From: Burkholderiaceae bacterium
Lineage (GTDB): Bacteria > Pseudomonadota > Gammaproteobacteria > Burkholderiales > Burkholderiaceae
Direction of reading: 5' to 3'
NCBI GenBank assembly: GCA_028871175.1
Contig: JAGWNU010000021.1
Span: 1 to 33,857 of the forward strand
DNA: 33,857 nt
How positions within the stretch are numbered: the first letter of the stretch is position 1; each line of letters opens with the position of its first letter. Shown here piece by piece: positions 18,495 to 28,466 of the stretch. Position numbers and translations under genes: made by a program. The notes under the pieces are model-generated. The model did no database searches, was not told the origin of the DNA, and saw only the letters and a list, made by a program, of their open reading frames with translations.

Positions 18495-18508
18495 TTCGGA
18501 TATCCGAA
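18495..18508. promoter_or_regulatory. Fourteen-base palindrome in the bamE-fur intergenic region
   Basis: TTCGGATATCCGAA is a perfect palindrome 25 bases before the fur ATG, overlapping where the fur promoter should lie (TATGAT at 18490-18495, TACTCT at 18514-18519). It is not a good Fur-box match, so the binding protein is unknown. Confidence 0.4.
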
Positions 18509-18533
18509 CATTGTACTCTAGGGAGCCAGGCGC

Positions 18534-18965
18534 ATGCCGAGTCCTGCAGACCTCAAGAACATCGGTCTGAAAGCCACGGTGCCGCGGTTGAAGATCCTCG
18601 AGATCTTCCAGACCAGCGAAGAGCGCCACATGAGCGCGGAAGACGTGTATCGCGTCCTGCTCGCCGAACACATGGACATTGGCCTGGCCACGGTCTATCG
18701 CGTGTTGACTCAATTTGAGCAGGCCGGGCTGCTGTCGCGCAACAACTTCGAATCCGGCAAGGCCATCTATGAACTCAACGAGGGCAAGCACCATGATCAC
18801 CTGGTGTGCCTCGATTGCGGCCGTGTAGAAGAATTTTTCGATGCGGAAATCGAGCAGCGTCAGCAGAGCATTGCGCGTGCGCGCGGCTTTGCGCTGCAAG
18901 AGCATGCGCTGTCGCTGTACGGCAACTGCACGAAAGAGCTCTGCCCGCATCGCCCAAAACGCTGA
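18534..18965 (+). CDS. fur: Ferric uptake regulator Fur
   Basis: A 143-residue iron-responsive repressor. The winged helix covers about 10-80 ([11 protein letters not shown]; Ala-Thr-Val-Tyr-Arg-Val-Leu). Metal-binding residues are visible: His33, Glu81, the His87-His88-Asp89-His90 cluster, structural Cys92 and Cys95, and a second pair Cys132 and Cys137 near the end. With Fe(II) bound, Fur represses iron-uptake genes. It faces away from bamE and is followed after 17 bases by a strong bidirectional terminator shared with phcA. The gene appears complete. Confidence 0.98.
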   Translation: MPSPADLKNIGLKATVPRLKILEIFQTSEERHMSAEDVYRVLLAEHMDIGLATVYRVLTQFEQAGLLSRNNFESGKAIYELNEGKHHDHLVCLDCGRVEEFFDAEIEQRQQSIARARGFALQEHALSLYGNCTKELCPHRPKR

Positions 18966-18982
18966 ACTGCCGTGATTCCATG

Positions 18983-19013
18983 AAAAACGGCCGCATCATG
19001 TGCGGCCGTTTTT
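18983..19013. terminator. Bidirectional terminator between fur and phcA
   Basis: A perfect 13-base inverted repeat (AAAAACGGCCGCA and its complement) with a five-base loop gives a GC stem flanked by A and T runs on both sides. It would terminate fur on the plus strand and phcA on the minus strand. Confidence 0.9.
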
Positions 19014-19038
19014 CATTGGCGCGGGGCGGAGGCGGATG

Positions 19039-20082
19039 TCAGGCTGACAGCCGCGTCTCATCCTCCTTTTGTTCGTCGCCGTTACCGCGCTTGCCGGCCT
19101 TGTCCGGCGCCGCGTCGGGCAGCGAGGCATGTGCAGGCGTGCCGGCAGCCTGGCCGGTGTATTCGGCCACGACCTGCTTGAACAGGTTGCGTGCCCACAC
19201 CAGCATCGGATGCGTGTTGCGGCTACGGTGCCACAGCATGTTCAGGCCCAGCACGGTCTCAAGTTCCGCCGGCAGCGGGAACGCATTGAGGTCGTACATC
19301 TTGCACACCAGATCCTTCATCAGCGAGTTGACCGTGAAGATCATGTCGGTCTGGGTCGCCACTTCGGCCTGCGTGCGCCAGCCGTGCACGGTCATGGTCG
19401 AGTTGCGCTTGAGACCCCGCTGCTGCAGGGCATAGTCGAGCGGAATCAGCGAGGGCGCCACACGGCTGCCCGGGCTGCCCTGCGCGACGAAAATGTGCTC
19501 GCATTCCAGGTACTGTTCGAGCGTGCAGCGGTCGGTGAGGGTCGGATGCCCCTTGCGCGCGCAGACCCACAGGTTGAAGGAGGTCACGACCTCCTCCATG
19601 ATCTCGGCATGGCGCGTGGGAAACGGCGAGAACGCCAGGTCCAGCTCGTTGGCGCGCATGGCGGCGACGTCAGCTTCCCATGAGGAAGATTCCGTCAGGC
19701 GAACCTGCAAACCGGGCGCAAGGCGCTTCACACGAAGGAGGAACCGGTCGAAGAGTGCATCGCCGAGCGTGCCGGCAAAGCTCACGTTGAAGGTGCCGGC
19801 CGCTTCCGCCGGATCAAACGACGCAATGTCGCCCTCGTTGATGGCCGCCCAGAGATCGAGCATTTCACGCACCTTGGGGCCGAGCTCGAGCGCCTTGGGG
19901 GTCGGCGTCAGGCCATGCGGAACGCGGATGAAGAGCGGATCATCGAAGATCTCGCGCAAGCGCCCCAGCGAATGGGAGACCGCCGGCGCGGTCATATGCA
20001 TCTTTTCCGCCACGTACGTGGCGTTCCGCTTGCTGAGCAGCTCGACAAATATCACCAACAGTTTGGTATCGACGTTGACCAT
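19039..20082 (-). CDS. phcA: PhcA, LysR-type master regulator of the Phc quorum system
   Basis: A 347-residue LysR-type regulator. The N-terminal helix-turn-helix (about 1-60) contains Tyr-Val-Ala-Glu-Lys-Met-His-Met-Thr-Ala-Pro-Ala-Val-Ser-His-Ser-Leu, and a LysR substrate domain follows. The C-terminal 45 residues are a charged, disordered tail. In R. solanacearum PhcA switches the cell between growth and virulence programs, and its active amount is set by the PhcB-made signal through PhcS/PhcR/PhcQ. Position next to gapA and tkt, size near the 348 residues I recall for PhcA, and a phcBSRQ operon in the same window support the name over a generic LysR call. I chose the ATG at 20082 because the Met-Val-Asn-Val-Asp-Thr-Lys start fits the domain; upstream codons lie in the promoter region. 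Confidence 0.92.
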   Translation of the reverse strand: MVNVDTKLLVIFVELLSKRNATYVAEKMHMTAPAVSHSLGRLREIFDDPLFIRVPHGLTPTPKALELGPKVREMLDLWAAINEGDIASFDPAEAAGTFNVSFAGTLGDALFDRFLLRVKRLAPGLQVRLTESSSWEADVAAMRANELDLAFSPFPTRHAEIMEEVVTSFNLWVCARKGHPTLTDRCTLEQYLECEHIFVAQGSPGSRVAPSLIPLDYALQQRGLKRNSTMTVHGWRTQAEVATQTDMIFTVNSLMKDLVCKMYDLNAFPLPAELETVLGLNMLWHRSRNTHPMLVWARNLFKQVVAEYTGQAAGTPAHASLPDAAPDKAGKRGNGDEQKEDETRLSA

Positions 20083-20190
20083 GGGACGCCTTGGCTCAGA
20101 CACGTAGGAAAACTGCGAGGCGACCATTGCCCGCGGCAATGGGCCGGACGCGGCAAAAAAGCTTGCCACGTCAGAATGTAGTATTTGTTC

Positions 20191-20218
20191 AGTGTACGGA
20201 TTGGAACTCGAATTTCAA
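20191..20218 (-). promoter_or_regulatory. Candidate sigma70 promoter of phcA
   Basis: On the minus strand TTGAAA (20213-20218) and TACACT (20191-20196) are separated by 16 bases, about 108 bases before the phcA ATG. The surrounding 100 bases are clearly more AT-rich than the genes. Confidence 0.45.
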
Positions 20219-20252
20219 AGCAAATTTCCGTAGCAGGACACCGAATTTACCT

Positions 20253-20262
20253 GTTTGCAAAC
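20253..20262. promoter_or_regulatory. Palindrome upstream of the phcA promoter
   Basis: GTTTGCAAAC is a perfect ten-base palindrome about 35 bases upstream of the candidate phcA -35 hexamer. It could be a regulator site, but short palindromes also occur by chance. Confidence 0.3.
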
Positions 20263-20304
20263 GTTTTCTCTCGCCCGCAGACCGCAAAGCCACAACGCCC
20301 GCCC

Positions 20305-20330
20305 AAAGAAAAACGCGCCCGAAGGCGCGC
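20305..20330 (-). terminator. Intrinsic terminator of gapA
   Basis: On the minus strand CGCGCC, a UUCG tetraloop and GGCGCG form a very stable hairpin followed by TTTTTCTTT, 24 bases after the gapA stop. It separates gapA from phcA transcription. Confidence 0.85.
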
Positions 20331-20353
20331 TTTCCTGTCCTGTGACGACGCGA

Positions 20354-23454
<3,101 letters not shown>

Positions 23455-23487
23455 GCAAACCTGCGGACGGAAGGCGGGAAAACCGTG

Positions 23488-23496
23488 ATTTTACCA
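23488..23496 (-). promoter_or_regulatory. Candidate extended -10 promoter of tkt
   Basis: On the minus strand this reads TGGTAAAAT, an extended -10 (TGnTAAAAT), 34 bases before the tkt ATG. No good -35 hexamer is seen, which extended -10 promoters can tolerate. Confidence 0.45.
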
Positions 23497-23567
23497 GACG
23501 GACATGACCCAACCGGGGTGATCGCGGTCAGTAAAACGTGTTGCGACTTCCCCCTCCCCTGCCCGGC

Positions 23568-24149
23568 CTACCACTCCGCGATAGAACCATCGGCATGACG
23601 CCACACCGGGTTGCGCCAGTCGGGTGCTTCCTTGCTGCGTTCGATCACCAGCGCCTCGTCAATGTCGACACCCAGGCCCGGCAGGCGCGGCGGGCGGATA
23701 TACCCGCCTTCCAGGGCGAAATCGGCCTTGTTGCGCACGAAATCGAGCAGTTCGGCGCCCTTGTTGTAGTGGATGCCCATGCTCTGTTCCTGCAACGTGG
23801 CGTTCCAGCTGACGAAATCGACGTGCAGGCACGCTGCCAGCGCGATCGGGCCCAGCGGGCAATGCGGCGCCAACGCCACATCATAAGCCTCGGCCATGGC
23901 GGCGATCTTCACGCATTCGGTAATGCCGCCGGCGTGAGACAGGTCCGGCTGCAGGATCGACACCCCGCCCGCCTCGAGCACGCGCTTGAAGTCGAAGCGC
24001 GAGAACATGCGCTCGCCGGCGGCGATGGGCAGATGGGTGTGGGCGGCCAGGCGGGCATAGGTTTCGGCCTGCTCGGCCAGCACGGGCTCTTCGATAAAGA
24101 GCGGGCGATACGGCTCCAGCGCCTTGATGAGCACCTTGGCCATCGGCGC
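23568..24149 (-). pseudogene. dgoD: Galactonate dehydratase-like gene, 5' half missing
   Basis: The remaining 193 codons match the C-terminal half of D-galactonate dehydratase (enolase superfamily), about 382 residues when intact. Matching landmarks include Leu-Phe-Ile-Glu-Glu-Pro-Val-Leu, [10 protein letters not shown], [10 protein letters not shown], Ala-Pro-His-Cys-Pro-Leu-Gly-Pro and the C-terminal Ser-Ile-Ala-Glu-Trp. Likeness stops just before Ala-Pro-Met-Ala-Lys-Val-Leu at about 24149; beyond it the frame runs antisense to a regulator gene. The N-terminal capping domain and part of the metal-binding barrel are gone, so the product should be inactive. No frameshift or stop lies within the remnant, so the break is probably recent. 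Confidence 0.88.
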
Positions 24150-24949
24150 AGCTCGAAGAGCATCTGGGCAAAAAGCTCTTTGCACGCCGTAACAACCAGC
24201 TCTCGTTGACTGACGCCGGCGACAACTACCTCCCACGCGTGCGCGACGCGCTGCGTGCCCTCGAACAAGCCACCGACCTGCTGATGGACACCGCCGACGC
24301 GCCGCTGCGCGTGGCCGTGCCGCCAACCTTCGGCGCCAAATGGCTCGTGCCCCGGCTATACCGGTTCTTCAACCAGCATCCGCACGTGCGCGTCGAGGTC
24401 TCCACCGCCGACGTGCAAGACCACGGCCAGTTCGATCTGTGCATCGATGACCGGCAAGTCAACGCGCCCAACCTGCGCGTCGAGTGGTTCACCTCCACCG
24501 ATTTCTTCCCGGTGTGCAATGCCACGCTGCAGGCCGCCATCCGCATACCGCAGGACCTTGCCACGCAGACGCTGCTGCACGAGCGCGGCGGGCGCCATCT
24601 CGCGCACCATCCGACGTGGCGGCAATGGCTGGACGAGGTGGGAGTGCGGCAGATCGATGCCACGCGCGGGCCGGCGTTTTCCGAAGCCCTGATGGCGCTG
24701 CAAGCGGCCATTGACGGCCAGGGCGTGGCGCTCGGCCAGGGCATCCTCGTCGAATACGACATCGCCGCCGGACGTCTCATGCGCCCGCTGGCGACCGAGG
24801 CCTCGCTACGCCTGTCGTACTACCTGATCCATCCGCACCAGGCAGCAGAGCACCCGGGCTTTGCATTGTTCCGTCAATGGCTCGTCGATGAAGTGGCGCG
24901 TAGCGGCGGCCGCGCACGCAACCAGACCCCGGCAAGCGAGGTGTTTTGA
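24149..24949 (+). pseudogene. LysR-type (GcvA-like) regulator, N-terminus missing
   Basis: The open frame from about 24149 gives [11 protein letters not shown], the second half of a LysR winged helix, then Leu-Thr-Asp-Ala-Gly-Asp-Asn-Tyr and a full GcvA-like effector domain ([12 protein letters not shown]). About 38 N-terminal residues with the first helices are missing, so DNA binding should be lost. The frame before 24149 is antisense dgoD sequence with no fitting start. A TTG at 24206 could start only a protein lacking nearly the whole DNA-binding domain. The intact regulator probably diverged from dgoD and controlled it; that is inference from the arrangement. Confidence 0.85.
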
Positions 24950-24956
24950 TTTCTTT

Positions 24957-24986
24957 TTGATTGTGGCGTGGCGGGCGCTCTACACT
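24957..24986 (+). promoter_or_regulatory. Candidate promoter of the VOC gene
   Basis: TTGATT (24957-24962) and TACACT (24981-24986) are separated by 18 bases in an AT-rich patch, 41 bases before the VOC-protein ATG. It likely drives that gene and possibly rsmE. Confidence 0.5.
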
Positions 24987-25026
24987 ATTCGTCCCTGGCT
25001 GCATTGCGCCGAAGAAGGAGCCCGCC

Positions 25027-25449
25027 ATGAGCTTCCCCCGCCCCGCCAACACCCCGTGGCTCGTCCCGTACCTGACCGTGCGCGACGCATCGGCCGCCAT
25101 CGGCTTCTATCGCAACGCGTTCGGCTTCGCGGTTCAGGACGAGGTGGACGACCACGGCCGCCCGATCCACGTCGAGATGACGTATCAGAGCGAACTGATG
25201 CTGATGTTCGCGCCGGAGGGAGCATTCGGCTCCACCGCCAAGGCGCCGGCCGGCGCGGGTTTCGAATGCCCGCAGAGTTTCCACCTGTATTGCGAAGACG
25301 TGGACGCCGTGTACCAGCGCGCGCTGGACCAGGGCGCTGCATCGATCATGGCACCGCACGACGCCTTCTGGGGCGAGCGCTATGCCGCCGTGCGCGACCC
25401 CGATGGCTATCGCTGGGGCCTCGCCTGCCGCCGCGCAGCCACGACCTGA
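25027..25449 (+). CDS. VOC-superfamily (glyoxalase/bleomycin-resistance fold) protein
   Basis: A 140-residue protein with two beta-alpha-beta-beta-beta modules of the vicinal oxygen chelate fold. Typical segments are Pro-Tyr-Leu-Thr-Val-Arg-Asp-Ala with Phe-Tyr-Arg-Asn-Ala-Phe-Gly-Phe, the middle His-Leu-Tyr-Cys-Glu-Asp-Val-Asp, and Arg-Asp-Pro-Asp-Gly-Tyr-Arg-Trp near the end. It resembles the PhnB/YdfO-like branch, for which substrates are mostly unknown; no specific reaction can be assigned. The ATG at 25027 has a GAAGGAG ribosome site. rsmE follows after 27 bases, so the two may be co-transcribed. Confidence 0.88.
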   Translation: MSFPRPANTPWLVPYLTVRDASAAIGFYRNAFGFAVQDEVDDHGRPIHVEMTYQSELMLMFAPEGAFGSTAKAPAGAGFECPQSFHLYCEDVDAVYQRALDQGAASIMAPHDAFWGERYAAVRDPDGYRWGLACRRAATT

Positions 25450-25476
25450 CACGATTCACCCACGAGGATTGCTTGC

Positions 25477-26226
25477 ATGGGGCTCCCCCGCTTTTTCGTC
25501 GAACCACCGCTGGCGCCGCACACCACCGTCACGCTGCCCGAGGCCGTCACGCGGCACATCCACGTGCTGCGGCTGGCCGTTGGCGACGACGTTTGCCTGT
25601 TCGACGGCTCGGGCAAGGAGTTCCGCGCCCGGCTCGATGCCATCAAGAAGCGCGACGCCACCGCCAGCCTTACGGATGCCACACAGCCCGACACCGAGGC
25701 ACGCTACGCCATCACGCTCGCGCAGGGCATCGCCGGTGGCGACAAGATGGACTGGCTGATCGAGAAAGCCGTCGAACTGGGCGTGCAGGCCATCGCCCCG
25801 CTGCAGACCGAGCGCGGCGTGGTTCGCCTCTCGGGCGAGCGTGCCGCCAAGCGCGTGCAGCACTGGCAGGCACTGGTGCAGGCCGCCTGCGAGCAAAGCG
25901 GCCGCGCCCGCGTGCCGGTGGTCGCGCCGGTCGCCACGCTGCGTGAGTGGCTTGGCGCCAGCAAGTCGACGGACGTGCCGCGCGTGCTGCTGTCACCGCG
26001 CGGCACGCAATCGCTCACCGAATGGGCAGTGCAGTCGCGCACGCGCATTGAGGGCAGCGGCATCGTCCTGCTGATTGGCCCAGAAGGCGGGCTCTCGCCG
26101 GACGAAGAAGCGCTTGCCGAGGCGGCCGGTTTCTTACCGCTGACACTCGGGCGACGTATTCTCAGAACGGAATCGGCGGCGCTGGTGGCGGTGTCCGCGC
26201 TGCATGCCGTGCTTGGCGAGTTCTAA
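25477..26226 (+). CDS. rsmE: 16S rRNA (uracil1498-N3)-methyltransferase
   Basis: A 249-residue SPOUT-class methyltransferase. The N-terminal PUA-like domain (about 1-75) includes His-Ile-His-Val-Leu-Arg. The SPOUT core has Lys-Met-Asp-Trp-Leu-Ile-Glu-Lys-Ala-Val-Glu-Leu-Gly-Val, Leu-Ile-Gly-Pro-Glu-Gly-Gly-Leu-Ser and the knot segment Leu-Gly-Arg-Arg-Ile-Leu-Arg-Thr-Glu-Ser-Ala, which binds SAM. RsmE methylates U1498 of 16S rRNA near the decoding centre. GAGGA lies before the ATG, and the gene follows the VOC gene closely on the same strand. The family match is clear and complete. Confidence 0.96.
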   Translation: MGLPRFFVEPPLAPHTTVTLPEAVTRHIHVLRLAVGDDVCLFDGSGKEFRARLDAIKKRDATASLTDATQPDTEARYAITLAQGIAGGDKMDWLIEKAVELGVQAIAPLQTERGVVRLSGERAAKRVQHWQALVQAACEQSGRARVPVVAPVATLREWLGASKSTDVPRVLLSPRGTQSLTEWAVQSRTRIEGSGIVLLIGPEGGLSPDEEALAEAAGFLPLTLGRRILRTESAALVAVSALHAVLGEF

Positions 26227-26309
26227 GTTCTGACGACGAAACACTGACCGTTTGATCCCCCCGGCGGGCCTTTCCCCCATTACCCGCCATCGACCAAAGG
26301 AGCTTCATC

Positions 26310-26906
26310 ATGGGTCTACTCGATTCGATTCTCGGCGGCGGCAATGACGCCGGCGGCGCGCAATCGTCCTTGCTGGGCAACAAGAAGGTGCTGCTGGCCG
26401 TAGGCGTGCTGGCCTACCTGGCGATGAAGCACAAGTCGCAGGGCGCGGGCGATGCAGCCGCGCCGCAAGGGCAGGAAGAACAAGGCGGCGGCCTGTTCGG
26501 TTCGCTAGGTGGTTTGCTGGGTGCGGCAGGCGGTGCTGGCACGCTGGGCAGCCTGCTTGGCGGCGCTGGCGGTGGCCTTGGCGGTCTGCTCGGCGGTTTG
26601 CTGGGCGGCGGCGGCAATGCAGATCAGGCGGCAATCGGGGGCCTGGGGCCGCTGCAGCAGATCCTGGAGCAAGCCGGCCTGGGCGAACAGGTCAAATCGT
26701 GGATCGGCAATGGCCAGAATCTGCCGGTATCGGGCGAGCAGATTACCCAGGCGCTGAGCGGCACGGGTGCGCTGGAGGAGGTATCCAAACTGGCCGCCCA
26801 CTTCGGCATCAACGAAGGCGACCTTGCCAACCAGCTGGCCGAAGGCCTGCCCGAAGCGGTGAACCACCTCACACCGCAGGAAGCACTCCCGGCCGGACAC
26901 GCATAA
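26310..26906 (+). CDS. YidB family (DUF937) protein
   Basis: A 198-residue protein starting Met-Gly-Leu-Leu-Asp-Ser-Ile-Leu. A short helix around 24-40 is followed by a glycine/leucine-rich repeat region (about 58-104) with recurring Gly-Gly-Leu-Leu-Gly, then a C-terminal domain with Trp-Ile-Gly-Asn-Gly-Gln-Asn and Ile-Thr-Gln-Ala-Leu typical of YidB/DUF937 proteins. Function is unknown. The AAGGAG site before the ATG fixes the start. A strong terminator follows directly. The repeat region could be prone to length variation, which may matter when comparing strains. Confidence 0.88.
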   Translation: MGLLDSILGGGNDAGGAQSSLLGNKKVLLAVGVLAYLAMKHKSQGAGDAAAPQGQEEQGGGLFGSLGGLLGAAGGAGTLGSLLGGAGGGLGGLLGGLLGGGGNADQAAIGGLGPLQQILEQAGLGEQVKSWIGNGQNLPVSGEQITQALSGTGALEEVSKLAAHFGINEGDLANQLAEGLPEAVNHLTPQEALPAGHA

Positions 26907-26907
26907 T

Positions 26908-26934
26908 AAAAAAGCCCGCACGTGCGGGCTTTTT
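26908..26934. terminator. Bidirectional terminator between yidB-like and barstar-like genes
   Basis: A perfect 18-base palindrome (AGCCCGCAC and its complement, 26913-26930) flanked by A and T runs directly follows the yidB-like stop. It can end that gene on the plus strand and the convergent barstar-domain gene on the minus strand. Confidence 0.9.
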
Positions 26935-26965
26935 CTTATCAATTCCGGTCAATCAACCGGCAACT

Positions 26966-27574
26966 TCACGCGAACGAATAGAAGACGCGGAACTGCACCT
27001 TACGCTCTGCCCAGAACTCGGCAGCATCGCGGAACACATCCAGTAGCACCTCGCGCGCCTCCTTGTCGAACTTCGGCTGGCACGGAAGTCCTTCGAGCAC
27101 GATCACGAATCCTGGCTGCGGGCCAGCCTTGTAGATCATGTCGGTCAGGCAATCGGCCAGCGCGTCAAAGTTCTTGCCGAAATGCTTTGGGAACAGGAAT
27201 TCGCGAGCGATCACGTCGAGCACTTCGCTCTTCGTCGTCGCAGCAGCACAGTTGGCGTAGAGGAAATGCTGCCCGAGGCTGGCCGCAGACTCGGCCAGGT
27301 CCGCCACACGGAATGCACGGATCGACTGCACGATATTGGGGCGCACCGTCTTGAACAAGTTCATGGCGTCCTCACGAGCCCCGTCGTCCGTCTTGGTAGT
27401 GTCCTGCGTCATGATCTTCTGCGGCGGGATGGCCGCGCCCCCGACGCGCGCGCCCCGGGCCTGCATCCCGACCACGCCGTCGTACAGATTCTGCGCCTTG
27501 TGCCACGCTTCGCGGGCCACGCGCTCATCGCGTGCGGTGAGCGAGTCGTCCAGCCCAAACATGTTGGTCGTCAT
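26966..27574 (-). CDS. Barstar-domain ribonuclease inhibitor with N-terminal extension
   Basis: A 202-residue protein whose last 110 or so residues form a barstar-like domain: Phe-Leu-Phe-Pro-Lys-His-Phe-Gly-Lys-Asn-Phe-Asp-Ala-Leu-Ala-Asp-Cys-Leu-Thr-Asp-Met is the recognisable core, with Phe-Val-Ile-Val-Leu-Glu-Gly-Leu downstream. Barstar proteins bind and block microbial guanyl ribonucleases. Some 90 N-terminal residues have no family I recognise; typical barstar is only about 90 residues. Its ATG overlaps the TGA of the upstream ribonuclease gene by ATGA, so the inhibitor is probably translated by coupling to the enzyme. There is no signal peptide, consistent with protection in the cytoplasm. 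Confidence 0.88.
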   Translation of the reverse strand: MTTNMFGLDDSLTARDERVAREAWHKAQNLYDGVVGMQARGARVGGAAIPPQKIMTQDTTKTDDGAREDAMNLFKTVRPNIVQSIRAFRVADLAESAASLGQHFLYANCAAATTKSEVLDVIAREFLFPKHFGKNFDALADCLTDMIYKAGPQPGFVIVLEGLPCQPKFDKEAREVLLDVFRDAAEFWAERKVQFRVFYSFA

Positions 27575-28002
27575 CGCTGTATCCGTTGAAAACTGTTGTA
27601 GTGATCTTCCGTGTAATAGCAGTCGTTTGCCGCCTGCTGATCGCCGCCGCAAATAATGCGCTTGGCCCCGCGATTACGCGCTCCGCGCGTCCTGACGGTG
27701 TACTCGTGGTAGTAACCGCGCCGCTGCATCGGCAAAAGTCGTTCATAGTTGCCGAACGTGATGCCATCTTTCGCATACGGGAACGGCCCGCCCTGCTCAA
27801 TCAATGCCAGCGTATGCTGCGCCTCTTTGGGCAAGTCGGCGGCGCGAATGGTTCCCGCCGCGACGGCCATGCCGTCAGTGTTCCGCGCGATGGCTTGGGC
27901 AGGCAAGCCGGCTCCCGCCAACGCCAGCGTCATTGCCAGGGCGCCGCGCGCCATCGCCTGAGATACGGAGCGACCGACCCATGCTCCAAATCGCTTTGTC
28001 AT
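27571..28002 (-). CDS. Secreted RNase Sa/N1-type guanyl ribonuclease
   Basis: A 143-residue protein with an N-terminal hydrophobic signal (about 17-38, ending Ala-Gln-Ala) and a C-terminal ribonuclease domain. Gly-Pro-Phe-Pro-Tyr, Tyr-Tyr-His-Glu-Tyr-Thr-Val, Lys-Arg-Ile-Ile-Cys-Gly-Gly and Asp-His-Tyr-Asn-Ser-Phe closely follow Streptomyces RNase Sa. The catalytic residues are in place: Glu100, Arg115 and His134. Cys118 and Cys128 could form a disulfide after export. Such enzymes cut RNA after guanosine. I chose the ATG at 28002; a TTG at 28014 in the same frame is possible but has no better ribosome site. The next gene encodes a barstar-type inhibitor overlapping by ATGA, so the two form an enzyme/inhibitor module. 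Confidence 0.9.
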   Translation of the reverse strand: MTKRFGAWVGRSVSQAMARGALAMTLALAGAGLPAQAIARNTDGMAVAAGTIRAADLPKEAQHTLALIEQGGPFPYAKDGITFGNYERLLPMQRRGYYHEYTVRTRGARNRGAKRIICGGDQQAANDCYYTEDHYNSFQRIQR

Positions 28003-28424
28003 CAGCAAGCCCAAACGGGAGAATCGCGCAGACCGGACAGGTCGACGCAGGTCACAAGCGCAGGTGGGCGCCCCAGAATGTCAGGACGACCGGTTTGCAG
28101 CTGAAAGCGAAGCGGCTCGATACCAAAGGGCGTGCGGGGAAATGACAAGTCGGGCGGCTGCCGATGGCGACTTGGGGAATCCTTCCGCCTGCACTCATTG
28201 CGCATCAGAAAGAGGGAATCAAACCATGCGTGCGTACGAAAAACCACTTTCTTGCTACTCGCCCGGCCTCGAATCCACCTCATGTGCTCAGAAGCACCCC
28301 TTCAGCCCGTAAGGGTACGCTCATCAATGGCAACAATCAACCGGCGGCACAAGTCTGAAGGGTTTTTTGATAGCACACCTGATTAAATTCAAATGTAAGC
28401 GCACACACACTTAAGAGTAAAAAT
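28003..28424. other. Gene-free stretch between the ribonuclease gene and maeB
   Basis: About 420 bases with no gene I can support. Small open frames exist but lack ribosome sites and family likeness. The right part (about 28340-28430) is markedly AT-rich and contains a plus-strand inverted repeat ending in six T. A weak minus-strand promoter for the ribonuclease (TTGATT, 17 bases, TACCCT around 28313-28341) is possible. Confidence 0.5.
28298..28368 (+). terminator. Orphan terminator-like inverted repeat on the plus strand
   Basis: CCCTTCAG (28298-28305) pairs perfectly with CTGAAGGG (28355-28362), followed immediately by TTTTTT. The 49-base loop contains a smaller hairpin (CCCGTAAGGG). There is no plus-strand gene upstream to terminate, because the yidB-like gene already has its own terminator. 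It may mark the end of a small RNA. Confidence 0.4.
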
Positions 28425-28454
28425 AAAGGGGCGCAGCATCGTGCGCCCCTTTTT
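28425..28454 (-). terminator. Intrinsic terminator of maeB
   Basis: GGGGCGCA and its complement flank a six-base loop 13 bases after the maeB stop. On the minus strand the stem is followed by TTTATTTTTA, a good U-tract. Confidence 0.8.
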
Positions 28455-28466
28455 CAAGCGTTGTGA

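Noticed and set aside
24206-24949. Intact LysR-type gene starting at the TTG at 24206
   Set aside because: Family sequence continues in frame upstream to about 24149 and the first winged-helix segments are missing, so this is a truncated gene.
28003-28014. TTG start at 28014 for the ribonuclease
   Set aside because: The ATG at 28002 gives a normal signal peptide; the TTG adds four residues without a better ribosome site. It cannot be excluded.
28132-28386. Small plus-strand gene in the gene-free stretch before maeB
   Set aside because: No ribosome site and no family likeness; the sequence there is better explained as intergenic with an inverted repeat.
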